The position numbers and the translations under genes are program-made. From the NCBI GenBank assembly GCA_039707465.1, contig CM077643.1:45946605-46010604 (forward strand): a stretch of DNA of 64,000 nt. The letters run 5' to 3'. Below the pieces are notes generated by a model. It had not been told where the DNA came from and searched no databases. It was given only the letters and a program-made list of their open reading frames with translations. This stretch comes from Rhabdophis nuchalis (taxonomy: Eukaryota; Chordata; Lepidosauria; Squamata; Natricidae). Of the stretch, positions 54,342 through 64,000 are shown piece after piece. How positions within the stretch are numbered: the stretch's first letter is position 1; each line of letters begins with the position of its first letter.

Positions 54342-55207
54342 AATACAATACAATAGCAGAGTTGGAAGGGACCTTGGAGGTCTTCTAGTCCAACCCAAGG
54401 TGTTAATTACCATCTTCAAAGCGCTCCATGGCACGGGTCCTGGTTATTTGCGAGACCGCCTCCTACCACACACCTCCCTTCGACCTGTCCGTCCCCACAG
54501 GGAGGACCTCTTCAGGGTGCCGTCTGCCGGTCAATGCCGGCTGGCGACTCCCAGGGGAAGGGCCTTCTCTGTGGCGGGTCCCGCCCTCTGGAACGACCTG
54601 CCCCCCGATCTTCGCACCATCACTGACCTACGCCTCTTCCGTCGGATGCTTAAAATGCATTTTTTCCATCTGGCCGGCCTGGCATAGATTAAGGGTTTAA
54701 TTTTAAAGTTAGCATTTTAGTGATTTTAATTTTTTAGCACAGATTTTCTATTTAATTTAATTTTATATTATATGTATGTGTTGTGGTTTTTACCTTTTTC
54801 TGTGCACCGCCCTGAGTCCTACCACGGAGAATAGGGCAGTATATAAATTTGAAAAATAAATAAATAAAATAAATAACCCCCTGCCCAGGCAGGAAACCCT
54901 ATACCATTTCAGACAAATGGCTATCCAACATCTTCTTAAAGACTTCCAGGGTTGGGGCATTCACAACTTCTGGAGGCAAGAGGTTCCACTGACTAATTGT
55001 TCTAACTGTCAGGAAATTTCTCCTCAGTTCTAAGTTGCTTCTCTCCTTGATTAGTTTCCACCCATTGCTTCTTGTTCTACCCTCAGGTGCCTTGGAGAAT
55101 AGTTTGACTCCCTGTTCTTTGTGGCAACCCCTGAGATATCGGAAGACTGCTATCATGTCTCCCCTGGTCCTTCCTTTCATTAAACTAGACATACCCAGTT
55201 CCTGTAC
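54342..55207 (-). mobile_element. CR1 LINE split by L2
   Basis: The 3' end at 54342-54396 (CAATACAATAGCAGAGTTGG, CTTCTAGTCCAACCC) continues at 54875 (AACCCCCTGCCCAGGCAGG) and on through the ORF2 end ([20 protein letters not shown] to LDSHLSEMV, 55192-54899). 5' break near 55207. Confidence 0.9.
54397..54876 (+). mobile_element. L2 LINE 3' fragment inserted in CR1
   Basis: Opposite in orientation to its host. It starts at codons for KVLITIFKALHGTGPGYLRD and ends with FFHLAGLA, a 3' UTR (CACCGCCCTGAGTCCTACCA) and an AAATAAATAAAATAAAT tail. AACCC occurs on both sides, a possible 5-bp duplication. Confidence 0.9.
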
Positions 55208-56691
55208 TTTTATTATATTTTGTAGCAGTAGAACTTTTCTAATATACTTTAGCTCATTATATCCTGAGATTTCCTAAGAATGAAAAATGAGATATTGAAT
55301 GCAGAACATTCAGTTTGGCTATTTTTTATTTCATAGCCAGCATAAATGCCCATAATAGAATAAGATTACCTCATACAAGAGAGAAATATTTTTTGTACTT
55401 TCCCATCATCATACTGATTAAAGGAGTGGCCGATAACAATTTTAAATCTAAATGCTTCAGAAATCTGAATATAATTTTCATTAAAACTTTAAAACAAGAG
55501 GATAAAAACAAATGAGTGAAGGAAAGAAGAAAAGAAAGAGAAAGAAAGAAAAGGAAAGAAAGAAGAAGAAAGAAAGGCTGCAAGAAGAAAAAGCTGCAAG
55601 AAGAGAAAAAAGTTGAAAAATAGAAAAGAAAGAAAAATGATGAAAGAAAGTGGCTTCTGATATTTTTCACAGCAATACAAGAATGTTTCAACCTCTCTCA
55701 AGTTATATCATGTTATTCTTCTTCCTATAATGTGCTTTAATTAGCAAAATCATAATTCACATTTTTTTATTTTTACACAAAAAAGAGGGTTCAAGTTACT
55801 GAGAAATGCAAATGTGTTTTCTCTATTCAGATAAGTCAATTTATCCATCTCAATGAAATCTGCCACCTTCATAAACCATTCCTCCATAGTGAGTAATGTC
55901 AAATCTTCATCTCTTCATGTAGTAATCTCACTGCAGTAATCATATTTTGAAATAATATTTCATGGCTTTTTTCTAGCTATTTATCCATTAATGCCATTCT
56001 CTTCAGAAATCTAAGTGCTTGTAAAGAAATAGTCAGCACTTGTTGAGAATATTGTATATGTCAATAAGAGCAACTATAAAACAAATCATATCTGCATACT
56101 CATTGATGGAAAATCACTTCTTAATCACCTGGGAATTAATTCCAAAAACAGCTGCCTTAGACAGACATTTCTAGGTAACTTAGCTGGCCAGATACTCAAG
56201 AACAAGAAACATGATGCAATTCTTGCTACAAACACTTAATAACATTTTTTTTAAATTACATTTCTATTGACTCTATTAAAATAAGAGCAAAATTGCAAGT
56301 ACAATTTTGTCCTCTGAAAATAAATTGGTCTATAGTTGATTCAGCAAAATACCAGGGTATTACTTTGTTTTAGACTTGGTAAAGAAGATGGGCTTTTAGT
56401 ATACCAATGCTCCTTATTAAATCATGCACAATTACTTCAGAAATTAACATGTAGAGGTTCATGTGATTTTTAATACTAATGTTAAAGTATTAATATATTA
56501 ACGTATTAATAAAGATTCAATACTAGCATTAAATAATAATATTTAATATTAATTACCAATAAATAATATTTTACTACTAATATTAATATTAACTATAGCT
56601 GCAAATAATCTTATACCTAAAGAAGTGGGCAATTAATGGCTCTGAAGAAGGCCATACCTGTAGTTTGGGGCTGCAGTTCTGTAAATATTTG
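55208..56691. other. No gene seen; purine-rich tract at 55516-55650
   Basis: GAAAG/GAAGAAA-rich imperfect repeats on the plus strand, otherwise A/T-rich DNA. Lys- or Phe-rich frames here are artefacts. Confidence 0.5.
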
Positions 56692-56935
56692 TGTTTATTT
56701 ATTTATTTATTTATTTATTTTATTTTATTTTATTTATAGACCGCCCTCTTTCCCGAATTGGGACTCAGGGTGGTGCACAGGGATAATAAAAAGATAAAAT
56801 ACATATAAATACAATCAATTAAATAGATTTAAGATTAAATTAAATAAGTTTAACCTGTACTAAAATAATTTCAAACGCTATTAAAACAATGATAAAAACA
56901 AACTATGTCAGGCCGGCCGCATGAAACAAGTAAAG
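56692..56935 (-). mobile_element. L2 LINE 3' UTR fragment
   Basis: TTATTTATTTATTTATTT tail, AGACCGCCCTCTTTCCCGAA, then the last codons of the ORF (AGGCCGGCCGCATGAAAC). Only about 240 bp long. Confidence 0.82.
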
Positions 56936-56983
56936 ACGGTCACTAAATGAGCTATTGCAAGTCGAAGACTGCCTGTACTTATA
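56936..56983 (+). mobile_element. Tigger-like right tip
   Basis: GGTCACTAAATGAGCTATTG then CAAGTCGAAGACTGCCTGTA equals the family's right end; the rest is missing. Confidence 0.6.
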
Positions 56984-57069
56984 GTAAGTAGGCTCCCTTT
57001 ATCCCAATTCATGTGGCCATGAACATTTTTATTTAATTTTTATTTAGTTAAATTCTCATCCTTTTAGCG

Positions 57070-57204
57070 CCAGGGCTCTGAAAAGTTGGCTCTTTTAAGA
57101 CTGGTGGACTTCAACTCCCAGAATTCCCCAGCCAGCTAGGCTGGCTGGAAATTCTGGGAGTTGAAGTCCTCCAGTCTTAAAAGAGCCAACTTTGCAGACC
57201 CCCG
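57070..57204. mobile_element. hAT hairpin MITE, 7/8 TSD
   Basis: 135 bp with long complementary arms (GGCTCTTTTAAGACTGG against CCAGTCTTAAAAGAGCC). Flanks TTTTAGCG and TTTTAGCC. Confidence 0.88.
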
Positions 57205-57212
57205 TTTTAGCC

Positions 57213-58333
57213 AATTATTATTTGCTTACCCAATTATTATATTATCATATGACCAAATTCCCTGGAAGTAAGATAGCTTTGCTTGTCCATAGTTTTGGTG
57301 CTCTGTGTCTTGTGCAGGTCTTATAGCATTTTTCGGTGTTACAGTTTTTCCAGATATTCTTTAGAAGCTATAAATCTGCTCAAGAACTATGCACTAGCCA
57401 GTGGTGACTCTCCCCACACAAAAGTCTGCATCCAATTTACAGAATTTTTTTATGTGTATCAAAGTTCAGATTTAACGCTGAAAAGTTATTTTGGGTTCAA
57501 ATGTCAAACTTGGCCGCTCTGTGTTAAAAATGTACCTTTGCTTTGATTCCTAAAAACCATCTCTTATAACTAGTGATTCAGTTACAATAGTAAAGCTTCC
57601 AACTTGCTGTATTAAAGTATCAAACAGACTCTTGAGATTTGTTGTTATAATTGTCTACACTAATTGGGACTCATGTGGTGTATTAGGGTGTCAGCTGGTT
57701 TGTTTGTGCTCTGCTCTTCGCAAACAACAGAAAATAAAACCATTGCACATAAAAATAACTGCAATAATCTGCTAAGGAAACTGAATTTTACCCAGACTTA
57801 TTTATAGCATTGATTTTTAAAAATCCCAGTAGATATTATTGAGGTTACACTAATTCAGGCACATTCTATATACAGCTTAGTTTCCCAGATTGCCTACATG
57901 TCAGCATCACTTATGTTCTGACATATTAATGTGTTTGTTCTTAATAGATTTTGGTACTTTGTAAGAGTCTTTTTTAAAAGTGTGAATCTAGTCACGGTAT
58001 TGGATAGGGGAGGAATTGGTTGTGTGATTGCATGCCATTAAATCAATACCCACTTTTTGCAACCATGTAGATTTTTCTCACAATGATCTGGTCTTCTGAC
58101 ACTGTACCCTTCACCACTAGAATGGGGGTGGGGGTGGCATATTTTGTGGTTTTTCTTTTCCTTGTAAAAAGTTATCCCCGCTTTTAGCGCATTCTGAATT
58201 TACTATTATGCTTGTGCACAAACTTTATGTAATTTGATTGTTTCCTTCTCTTTATAAATTCTGTATTTAACTGAATTGATGGAGCATCAGCGAGAAAGTA
58301 GAAAATTAATATACCTGTTATCCTGGTGTGAGC
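57213..58333. other. No recognisable feature
   Basis: No gene or repeat supported. Confidence 0.45.
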
Positions 58334-58500
58334 CAGAGGTGGGTTGCTCCCGGTTCAGCCCAGATCAGGTGAACCAGTAGTAGCAGCTGGGGGAGGCTCC
58401 ATCCAGCCGCCTGGATGCATGTGCAGAAGTGCCGCACACACAGGAGAATACATGGGAGCGCACTTGAACCAGTAGTAAAAAAATTGGCAACCTACCACTG
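58334..58500. mobile_element. Short hAT element
   Basis: 167 bp, CAGAGGTGGGTTGC to GGCAACCTACCACTG, flanked by GTGTGAGC and GTATGAGC (7 of 8). Confidence 0.85.
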
Positions 58501-58614
58501 GTATGAGCTAATGATTTCATGATATAATGTTGTAATGAGGTATATATTCTCACTTGCCATTGAGTCTCTGTGAACAGGAATGACACAGCAATAAAAGTAG
58601 GAGGGCTGATTCAG

Positions 58615-58800
58615 CATTTTTCTTCAAATAATTTTATTTAGATTTACAAAGACAAAAGACTAATACAAGCTAAGGAAAATATAAAAAAGTAAAGAAAGAT
58701 AAATGCAAAGTGAGAGAAAATAAAATAAAAAAATAAGAAAAGATATAAAACTGACTCCCCCCTCCAAACAATTATAAACAACTTCAAGAACTTAGCATTT
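58615..58800 (-). mobile_element. Possible L1-like 3' end, host of the L2
   Basis: TTTTATTTAGATTTACAAAG followed by A-rich sequence and CCCCCCTCCAAACAATTATA resembles a LINE 3' UTR in reverse. The L2 at 58801 may have inserted into it, with the remainder at 60076-60260. No coding part. Confidence 0.3.
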
Positions 58801-58982
58801 TATTTATTTATTTATTTTATTCACATTTGTATACCGCCCTTCTCCCTAGCGGGACTCAGGGCGGTGAACAGGCAGCAATAAAATCAACAATAAAAACAAG
58901 AAATACAATAAATATGCTAAAATATATTAAACAAATAAGCTCTAAAGTCCCAATACAAACCCCTGGTAAAAACAATTTAAAA

Positions 58983-59340
58983 CTACACCAGGCCAGCCGC
59001 ACGAAATAGGTGGGTTTTCAGGGCCCGGCGGAAGAGGCGCAGGTCCGTGATTGTGCGTAGGTCAGGGGGTAGGTCATTCCAGAGGGCAGGAGCTGCCACA
59101 GAGAAGGCTCTCCCCCTAGGGGTCGCCGGCCGGCATTGCCTGGCTGACGGCACCCTGAGGAGGCCCTCTCTATGGGAGCGGACTGGTCGGTGGGAGGTAT
59201 TTGGCAGGAGGCGGTCTTGCAAGTAACTAGGTCCCTTGCCATGGAGCGCTTTAAAGGTGGTTACTAGCACCTTGAAGCGCACCCGGAAAGCCACAGGCAG
59301 CCAGTGCAGCTCGCGCAAGAGAGGTGTTACATGGGAGTGG
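58983..59340 (-). pseudogene. L2 ORF C-terminal remnant (RT-deleted copy)
   Basis: MRELHWLPVAFRVRFKVLVT, HREGLLRVPSARQCRPATPR, GRAFSVAAPALWNDLPPDLR and FRRALKTHLFRAAGLV, all open. The upstream junction puts it out of frame with the linker part. Confidence 0.85.
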
Positions 59341-59344
59341 CAGG

Positions 59345-60075
59345 TCGATAAGAGCGGAGAAATAATTCCGTTTCGCCGCTTCTATCGCCACTAGGTAGGT
59401 CTTCAAATGCGACCTTACCAGTGTCCGGTCAGATTCGGAGCGGGTGGTCCTCCAAACGCTCTCTAGGCATCTCTTCTGACGCTTCTTCGCCCTCAGCTCC
59501 TCAGAGAACCAGGGAGCCAAGGTAGATTGGCGTTGGGTGAGAGGCCGCAAAGGCATGACCCAGTCCAGGGCCCCCGCGGTTGCACTGTTCCATGCAGCCA
59601 CTAGGTCCTCAGTCGAGTCGCGGGTCAGGGTCCCAGGTATTGGCCCAAGCTCCAACTGGAACCTCTCAGGGTCCATCAGGCGCCTGGGGTGGAATCATCT
59701 AGTCGCTTCCGGTCCCGCCTCCCCACGGTGGGATGCAGCGGTTGGAAAGCCCAGCTGGAGGAGAGAGTGATCTGACCATGACAGGGGTTCAACGACTATT
59801 TCCCCTAAACCAAGATCACTCAGCCACTGGCCAGAGGCAAAAACTAGGTCCAGTGTGTGCCCTCCAGTGTGGGTGGGGTTATGAACTAACTGGGTCAGGT
59901 CAATGGCTGTCATGGAGGCCATGAACTCCCGAGCCGTTCCAGATGCTTCGCCTATCAATGGCAGGTTGAAATCCCCCATGACTAATAGCCTGGGGGTCTC
60001 AACTGCCATCTCGGCTATCACATTGAGAAGCTCGGGTAGGGCTGCTGATAGCATCTTCTCTAGTATTTCAAAATA
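59345..60075 (-). pseudogene. L2 endonuclease C-terminus and linker remnant
   Basis: 60111-59695 encodes LLVMGDFNLPLIGE, THTGGHTLDLVFASGQ and the endonuclease signature PLSWSDHSLLQLGFP. A frame break near 59693 separates it from MDPERFQLELGPIPGTLTRD, which runs to AKRNYFSALID (59676-59350). This is the only place in the window where L2 endonuclease motifs (GDFN and SDH) survive. Confidence 0.85.
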
Positions 60076-60523
60076 TTCATATATCCTTTTATAAAATTTT
60101 ATACAACCCACGGGAACTATTTCTCCAAGTTCATCTAGTTCCTTGACTTTTCAAAAATTAATGTTGTAGTTGTCATGCCTGCAAGCCATCTTTTCTTTTT
60201 GGACTTCAGGCCTGCCACTTTTTCTAATGTGGGAAACTGGGAGGGGGGTTTATGTAGAGTTGGGTGATATGTAGCCATAATAATATTCTTCTTGGGAAGC
60301 TAAGGTCTTCTTTAGGAAGCAGCCATACTAGGACTCTGGCCTAAATCAGGCAGGTTAATGTCTTGCAGTTTCCCAGCCCAGCTCACCTCCCTCCAAAAAA
60401 ATTCCAGCATTTCAACTTCACTAGGATACATTGGGGTACTGTTCCCATCATACAGTACTCAACCAACATGACCCCAAACTATGCTAGCTGAAATGAAGGA
60501 AGTTATAGCCAACCTTTCTAGAG
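60076..60523. other. No supported feature
   Basis: May begin with the rest of an L1-like 3' UTR; otherwise nothing recognised. Confidence 0.35.
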
Positions 60524-60601
60524 CAGGGGTCTCCAACCTTGGCAACCTTAAGCCTGGAGGACTTCAATTCCCAGAATTCCCCAGCCAGCAATGCTGTTCT
60601 A
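60524..60601. mobile_element. Half of a hAT hairpin MITE
   Basis: CAGGGGTCTCCAACCTTGGC to CCCCAGCCAGC, one arm only. TTCTAGAG precedes it and ATCTAGAG follows at 60602, so the second arm may have been lost before or during insertion. Confidence 0.75.
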
Positions 60602-60609
60602 ATCTAGAG

Positions 60610-61514
60610 GATACCAGAAAGAAGACAGTTAGAAGATGTCATATGTAGCTATTACAAATAAACAATTTTGGGTTCTCTCTTCTTGGGGGGGCAGGGGGCG
60701 GGTTGAATGATGTTATTCACTCTGCACATTTTTTTCATTTTACAAAAAAAGTTCCTTCCCTGACCTAAGACAAATAGTTTGGACCTCTACACTGATTTAA
60801 TTCCTCTATTAATCCCCGGAAGTCTGAGCATAGCCATAATAAGATACAAGTGAACTGAAATGCCTGATTGCCTGCCTACTAGGGCTGCAAGCTCTCAAAT
60901 TCTTCTTTTTTTTAATCAAAAAGAAGTTGGCTCTTCAACATATTTGGGATGGAAATGCAGCTGGGAAAGGAGACTGGGTGGAATTTGGGATATTCTTTGT
61001 GAATGTCCCTTCCAAGAAGTTAGCTTGTTTCTCTTTTTTTCCTTTTCTAAAATTTCCACTTGGCCATGGTTTGCGGAGCCAATAGCATTCCAGTTGGCAG
61101 AGTTTCTTTCCAGTTTGGCTGAAACAAGCGGCGATTTCATCCTGATCGTCCCTCTTCCTCCTGGTTTCTCTCTCTCTCTCTCTGCTAATGTGGAAGTCAT
61201 CATGGCTTTACGTCATATGGCAGTGAACCCAGGCACATTTTATGGCCTTGTGAGTCATCGTTACTTTTCCAGCGTTTGTGTCATTAGCTTGGAATTTGTG
61301 TTTGAAACTTTCTCCACACTTCATTTACTCTAGATTTTTTTTGGCAAAGCTTTCTGCTTTGGTGTTTGTCACTTAATATGGTCTTCCTGGCCCCCTTTTC
61401 ACATAATTTTTCAGCCCCCTCTCCCCATGATACTGGGGACAAGTCCAGGTTGTAATGTTCACAATTACCCCACTCCTTTCCAGTTCTTTGCCATTAATAA
61501 AAACATATCAGGTG
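60610..61514. other. No recognisable feature
   Basis: A 157-residue frame at 60860-61333 has no recognisable domain and a low-complexity Ser/Phe-rich composition; not supported. Confidence 0.4.
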
Positions 61515-61766
61515 CAGTGATGGGATTCAATTTTTTTTTTTACTACCGTACCAGTTCTGTGGGCTTGGCAGGGGAAGGATACTGCAAAATCCCCATTCCC
61601 TCCCCACCCCTGCTTTCCAGCTCCATTCTCCAATTCAGGGCAACAAAAGAAAATCAGCTGGGAGGCAGCAGGGGCAGGGCCAGCCTATTTGCCGGTTCTC
61701 CAAACTACTCAAAATTTCCACTACGGGTTCTCCAAAACCGTCAGAACTGGCTGAATATCACCTCTG
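61515..61766. mobile_element. hAT element (CAGTGGTGGGATTC subfamily)
   Basis: CAGTGATGGGATTCAA to GCTGAATATCACCTCTG, flanked by ATCAGGTG and GTCAGGTG (7 of 8). Sister of 52028-52282. Confidence 0.88.
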
Positions 61767-61867
61767 GTCAGGTGTTGGTTTGTCAATACATAAGAGCACA
61801 TAGTCCTTCACTGAATTTGCGAGTACAAGGAATTAGAAACAGGCAGGTACAAAGAAGGCATCTGGAG

Positions 61868-62002
61868 CAGGGGTCTCCAACGTTTGCAACTTTAAGTCTG
61901 AAGGACTTCAGCTCCCAGAATTCTCCAGCCAGCTTTGCTGGCTGGAGAAGTCTGGGAGCTGAAGTCCTTCAGACTTAAAGTTGCAAACGTTGGAGACCCC
62001 TG
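61868..62002. mobile_element. hAT hairpin MITE, perfect TSD, most regular copy
   Basis: 135 bp, CAGGGGTCTCCAACG to CGTTGGAGACCCCTG, ATCTGGAG at 61860-61867 and 62003-62010. The two arms of about 65 bp are almost fully complementary, including a shared private change (AACGTTTG/CAAACGTT). Confidence 0.95.
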
Positions 62003-62010
62003 ATCTGGAG

Positions 62011-62459
62011 AACTGGAAGGTTAGCTTTTGAACAGGAGGAAGAAAAACTAGCATCACTGCAAAGGGTTTAATATGTTTCGCTCTTTAAGATCATCTGATT
62101 TGAATCTCTGTATGGTTCCACTTATGCTGACTGAGCATGGGGGTCTAACACATCAGGAGGACACCAGGTTGGGGAAGGCCTCTGCCTCTGAAAAAATGCA
62201 AAAAGAGCTTATATTCTATATATATCCCACAGCATCTCTTAGCAGGCATATTTTTAATGCTCACATTGCTTAATAGCTGCCAAATTGAAATGGTGGAATA
62301 TTCTCTGCCCATTTTTCTGGGTGAGAACAAATTGGGAGGGGTTCTTGCCATGGCTATCACTTGTCATTTGCTTCCCAAGAAGGAGGCAGTTTCTAGCTAA
62401 ACTTGGATATCTCAAAAATCCTTGTACCTTGTGATTAATTATTAGATTAGTTTCCCCAT
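62011..62459. other. No recognisable feature
   Basis: No gene or repeat supported. Confidence 0.4.
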
Positions 62460-62570
62460 ATATAAGATAAGATATGACCTGTTGTTGTATGTGTGTACAT
62501 TGAGTGCTGCTTTGTGTGTGCAGTCACACTTGGCCAATAAAGAATTCCATTTCTATATTTCTATGTTCCC
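62460..62570 (+). repeat. Dispersed-repeat tail (TTGGCCAATAAAGAATTC type)
   Basis: GTGCAGTCACACTTGGCCAA then TAAAGAATTCCATTTCTAT, ending in a TTTCTAT repeat, resembles a retroposon 3' tail. Class not resolved. Confidence 0.35.
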
Positions 62571-62789
62571 AATTCTGCTCTGCTCTGCACTACACTCGTT
62601 GGAGCAGTCCTGGTTAGTATTTATATAGAAGGTGACCAAGAAATCCCAGGACTGGAGACTACACTGGGAAAGCAGAAATTACCCTGGAATGCAACGGAAA
62701 GCCAGTGGTTTATTGATGCAGTGAAGACTATATGGATCTTGTACGTCAGGGCTCTCAAACTCTCGGCCACGGGCCAGATGCATCAATAA

Positions 62790-63414
62790 TACAATAATAC
62801 AATAGCAGAGTTGGAAGGGACCTTGTAGGTCTTCTAGTCCAACCCCCTGCATGGGCAGGAACCTTATACCATTTCAGACAAATGGCTGTCTAACATCTTT
62901 TTAAAGACTTCCAGGGTTGGGGCATTCACAACTGCTGGAGGCAAGCTATTCCAGAGGTTAATTGTTCTTACTGTTAGGAAATTTCTCCTTAGTTCTAAGT
63001 TGCTTCTCTCCTTGGTTAGTTTCCACCCATTGCTCCTTGTCCTGCCCCCAGGTGCCTTGGAGAAAAGTTTGACTCCCTCTTCTTTGTGGCACCCTCTGAG
63101 ATATCGGAACACTGCTATCATGTCTCCCCTGGTCCTTCTCTTCATCAAACTAGACATACCCAGCTCCTGCAGCCGTTCTTCATATGTCTTAGTCTCCAGT
63201 CCTCTAATCATCTTGGTTGCTCTTCTTTGCACTCTTTCCAGAGTCTCCACGTCTTTTCTACATCGTGGCGACCAAAACTGTATGCAGTATTCCAAGTGTG
63301 GCCTTACCAAGGCACTATACAGTGGCATTAACACTTCACGCGATCTAGATTCTATCCCTCTGTTGATGCAGCCTAGAACTGTGTTGGCTTTTTTGGCAGC
63401 TGCTACACACTGCT
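62790..63414 (-). mobile_element. CR1 LINE inserted in hAT element
   Basis: An AATACAATAATACAATAGCA tail, GAGTTGGAAGGGACCTTGTA, then the reversed ORF2 end up to [19 protein letters not shown] codons. Confidence 0.92.
62864..63400 (-). pseudogene. CR1 ORF2 C-terminal remnant
   Basis: Open from [20 protein letters not shown] through [19 protein letters not shown] and [17 protein letters not shown] to LDSHLSEMV. Nearly identical to 41491-42153, so both copies are recent and of one subfamily. Confidence 0.87.
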
Positions 63415-63488
63415 GGTCACGCCCATGCCCGGTTTAGCAAAGGCAAAAAAAGTTGTGATATGTCGTGTGATGGTGCAATTTTGACACC

Positions 63489-63490
<2 letters not shown>

Positions 63491-63578
<88 letters not shown>
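63491..63578. repeat. (AAT)29 microsatellite at L2 3' end
   Basis: Perfect TAA/AAT run joined to the L2 3' UTR, as at 38541-38660. Confidence 0.96.
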
Positions 63579-64000
63579 TTAATTTATAACCCGCTCTCTC
63601 TCCCCAAAGGGACTCAAGGCGAGGCACAGGGAAATTAAAAATACATATAAAAACCACAAACAATACAGTATTAAAAAGAATTAAACTAAAACCCTGCGCT
63701 AAAATCCCATGTTAAAACTAAAACAAACCCCTAAAAACAGATAAGCTATCCCAGGCCGGCCAAGCAGAAGAAATGTGTTTTTAATTTTTGACGGAAGGAG
63801 CGGAGGTGCGTGGTTGTTCTAATTTCGGGGGGAAGGTCGTTCCAGAGGGTCGGGCCCACCACAGAGAAGGCCCTTCCCCTGGGCGTCGCCCGCTGGCATA
63901 GCCTGGTGGACGACACCCGGAGAAGTCCCTCTCTGTGGGAGCGGATCGGCCGCAGGGATGTATGGGGCAGGATGCGATCCCGCAGATAGCTAGGTCCCGT
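63579..64000 (-). mobile_element. L2 LINE, continues beyond window
   Basis: CTCTCTCCCCAAAGGGACTC in the 3' UTR, then codons for KLKTHFFCLAGL, NDLPPEIRTTTHLRSF, ATPRGRAFSVVGPTLWN and RPIRSHREGLLRVSST. Same subfamily as 30846 and 52700. Confidence 0.9.

Larger units (their letters stand above)
58801..60075 (-). mobile_element. L2 LINE with internal deletion of the RT core
   Basis: Minus strand order: endonuclease C-terminal half (60075-59700), pre-RT linker (59690-59345), then directly the ORF C-terminal domain (59340-58983) and 3' UTR with a TTTATTTATTTA tail. The roughly 1.3 kb that would encode RT is missing, while both ends are well preserved. Confidence 0.88.
62747..63490. mobile_element. 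hAT element split by CR1
   Basis: Left part CAGGGCTCTCAAACTCTCGG then CCACGGGCCAGATGC (62747-62788). Right part GGTCACGCCCATGCCCGG, AAAAAAAGTTGTGATATG and AATTTTGACACCTA (63415-63490). Its right end runs into the next L2 tail, so no TSD can be read. Confidence 0.75.

Noticed and set aside
60860..61333. 157-residue frame
   Set aside because: Ser/Phe/Leu-rich with low-complexity SLSLS; no recognised domain, no splice context.

Overview
The window looks like intergenic or intronic DNA from a squamate reptile (snake or lizard). The evidence is the mix of transposable elements: CR1 LINEs ending in a conserved GGTTGGACTAGAAGACC-type tail, many L2-clade LINE copies, a DIRS-type tyrosine-recombinase retrotransposon, an L1, tRNA-derived SINEs of a type known from squamates, and many short hAT and Tc1/mariner-like DNA elements. 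No host protein-coding gene, rRNA, tRNA gene or CRISPR array could be supported. Nearly every long open reading frame is either transposon protein or the antisense shadow of one. Family names rest on protein motifs and recalled consensus features, not on a database search.

Layout. 1-4740 (minus) is a DIRS retrotransposon: gag-like ORF, reverse transcriptase/RNase H with one frameshift at a C15 run, and the first part of the tyrosine recombinase, cut by the window edge. 4752-8260 holds a CR1 3' end, small DNA elements and old LINE debris. 8265-11312 is an L2 inserted inside another L2; the inner copy has an uninterrupted RT reading frame. 12114-14908 holds a hairpin hAT element with a perfect 8-bp target-site duplication (TSD), a partial hAT copy, and an L1 that has a 5' UTR, an intact ORF1 and a 3' UTR but no ORF2, flanked by 15-bp TSDs. 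15-25 kb is a scatter of L2, hAT, mariner-like and SINE copies plus a local tandem duplication. 25.6-27.8 kb and 32.5-36.1 kb are the largest stretches without a recognisable element. 27.8-32.5 kb, 36-39.2 kb, 41.5-49.6 kb, 50.6-55.2 kb and 56.7-64 kb are again dense in LINE 3' ends and hAT elements, many nested in one another.

The most informative result is the stratigraphy. At least ten elements are split by later insertions, and for most hAT copies both 8-bp TSDs can be read directly, which fixes element boundaries to the base. Several LINE copies end in microsatellites (AAT, ATCT, AATAA or ATTGT type), so LINE insertion and microsatellite birth look linked here. I found no gene system of the defence or operon kind. 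The undescribed candidates are the ORF1-only L1, a hAT family with a mariner-like internal segment, an RT-deleted L2, and the multi-layer nest at 30568-32086.
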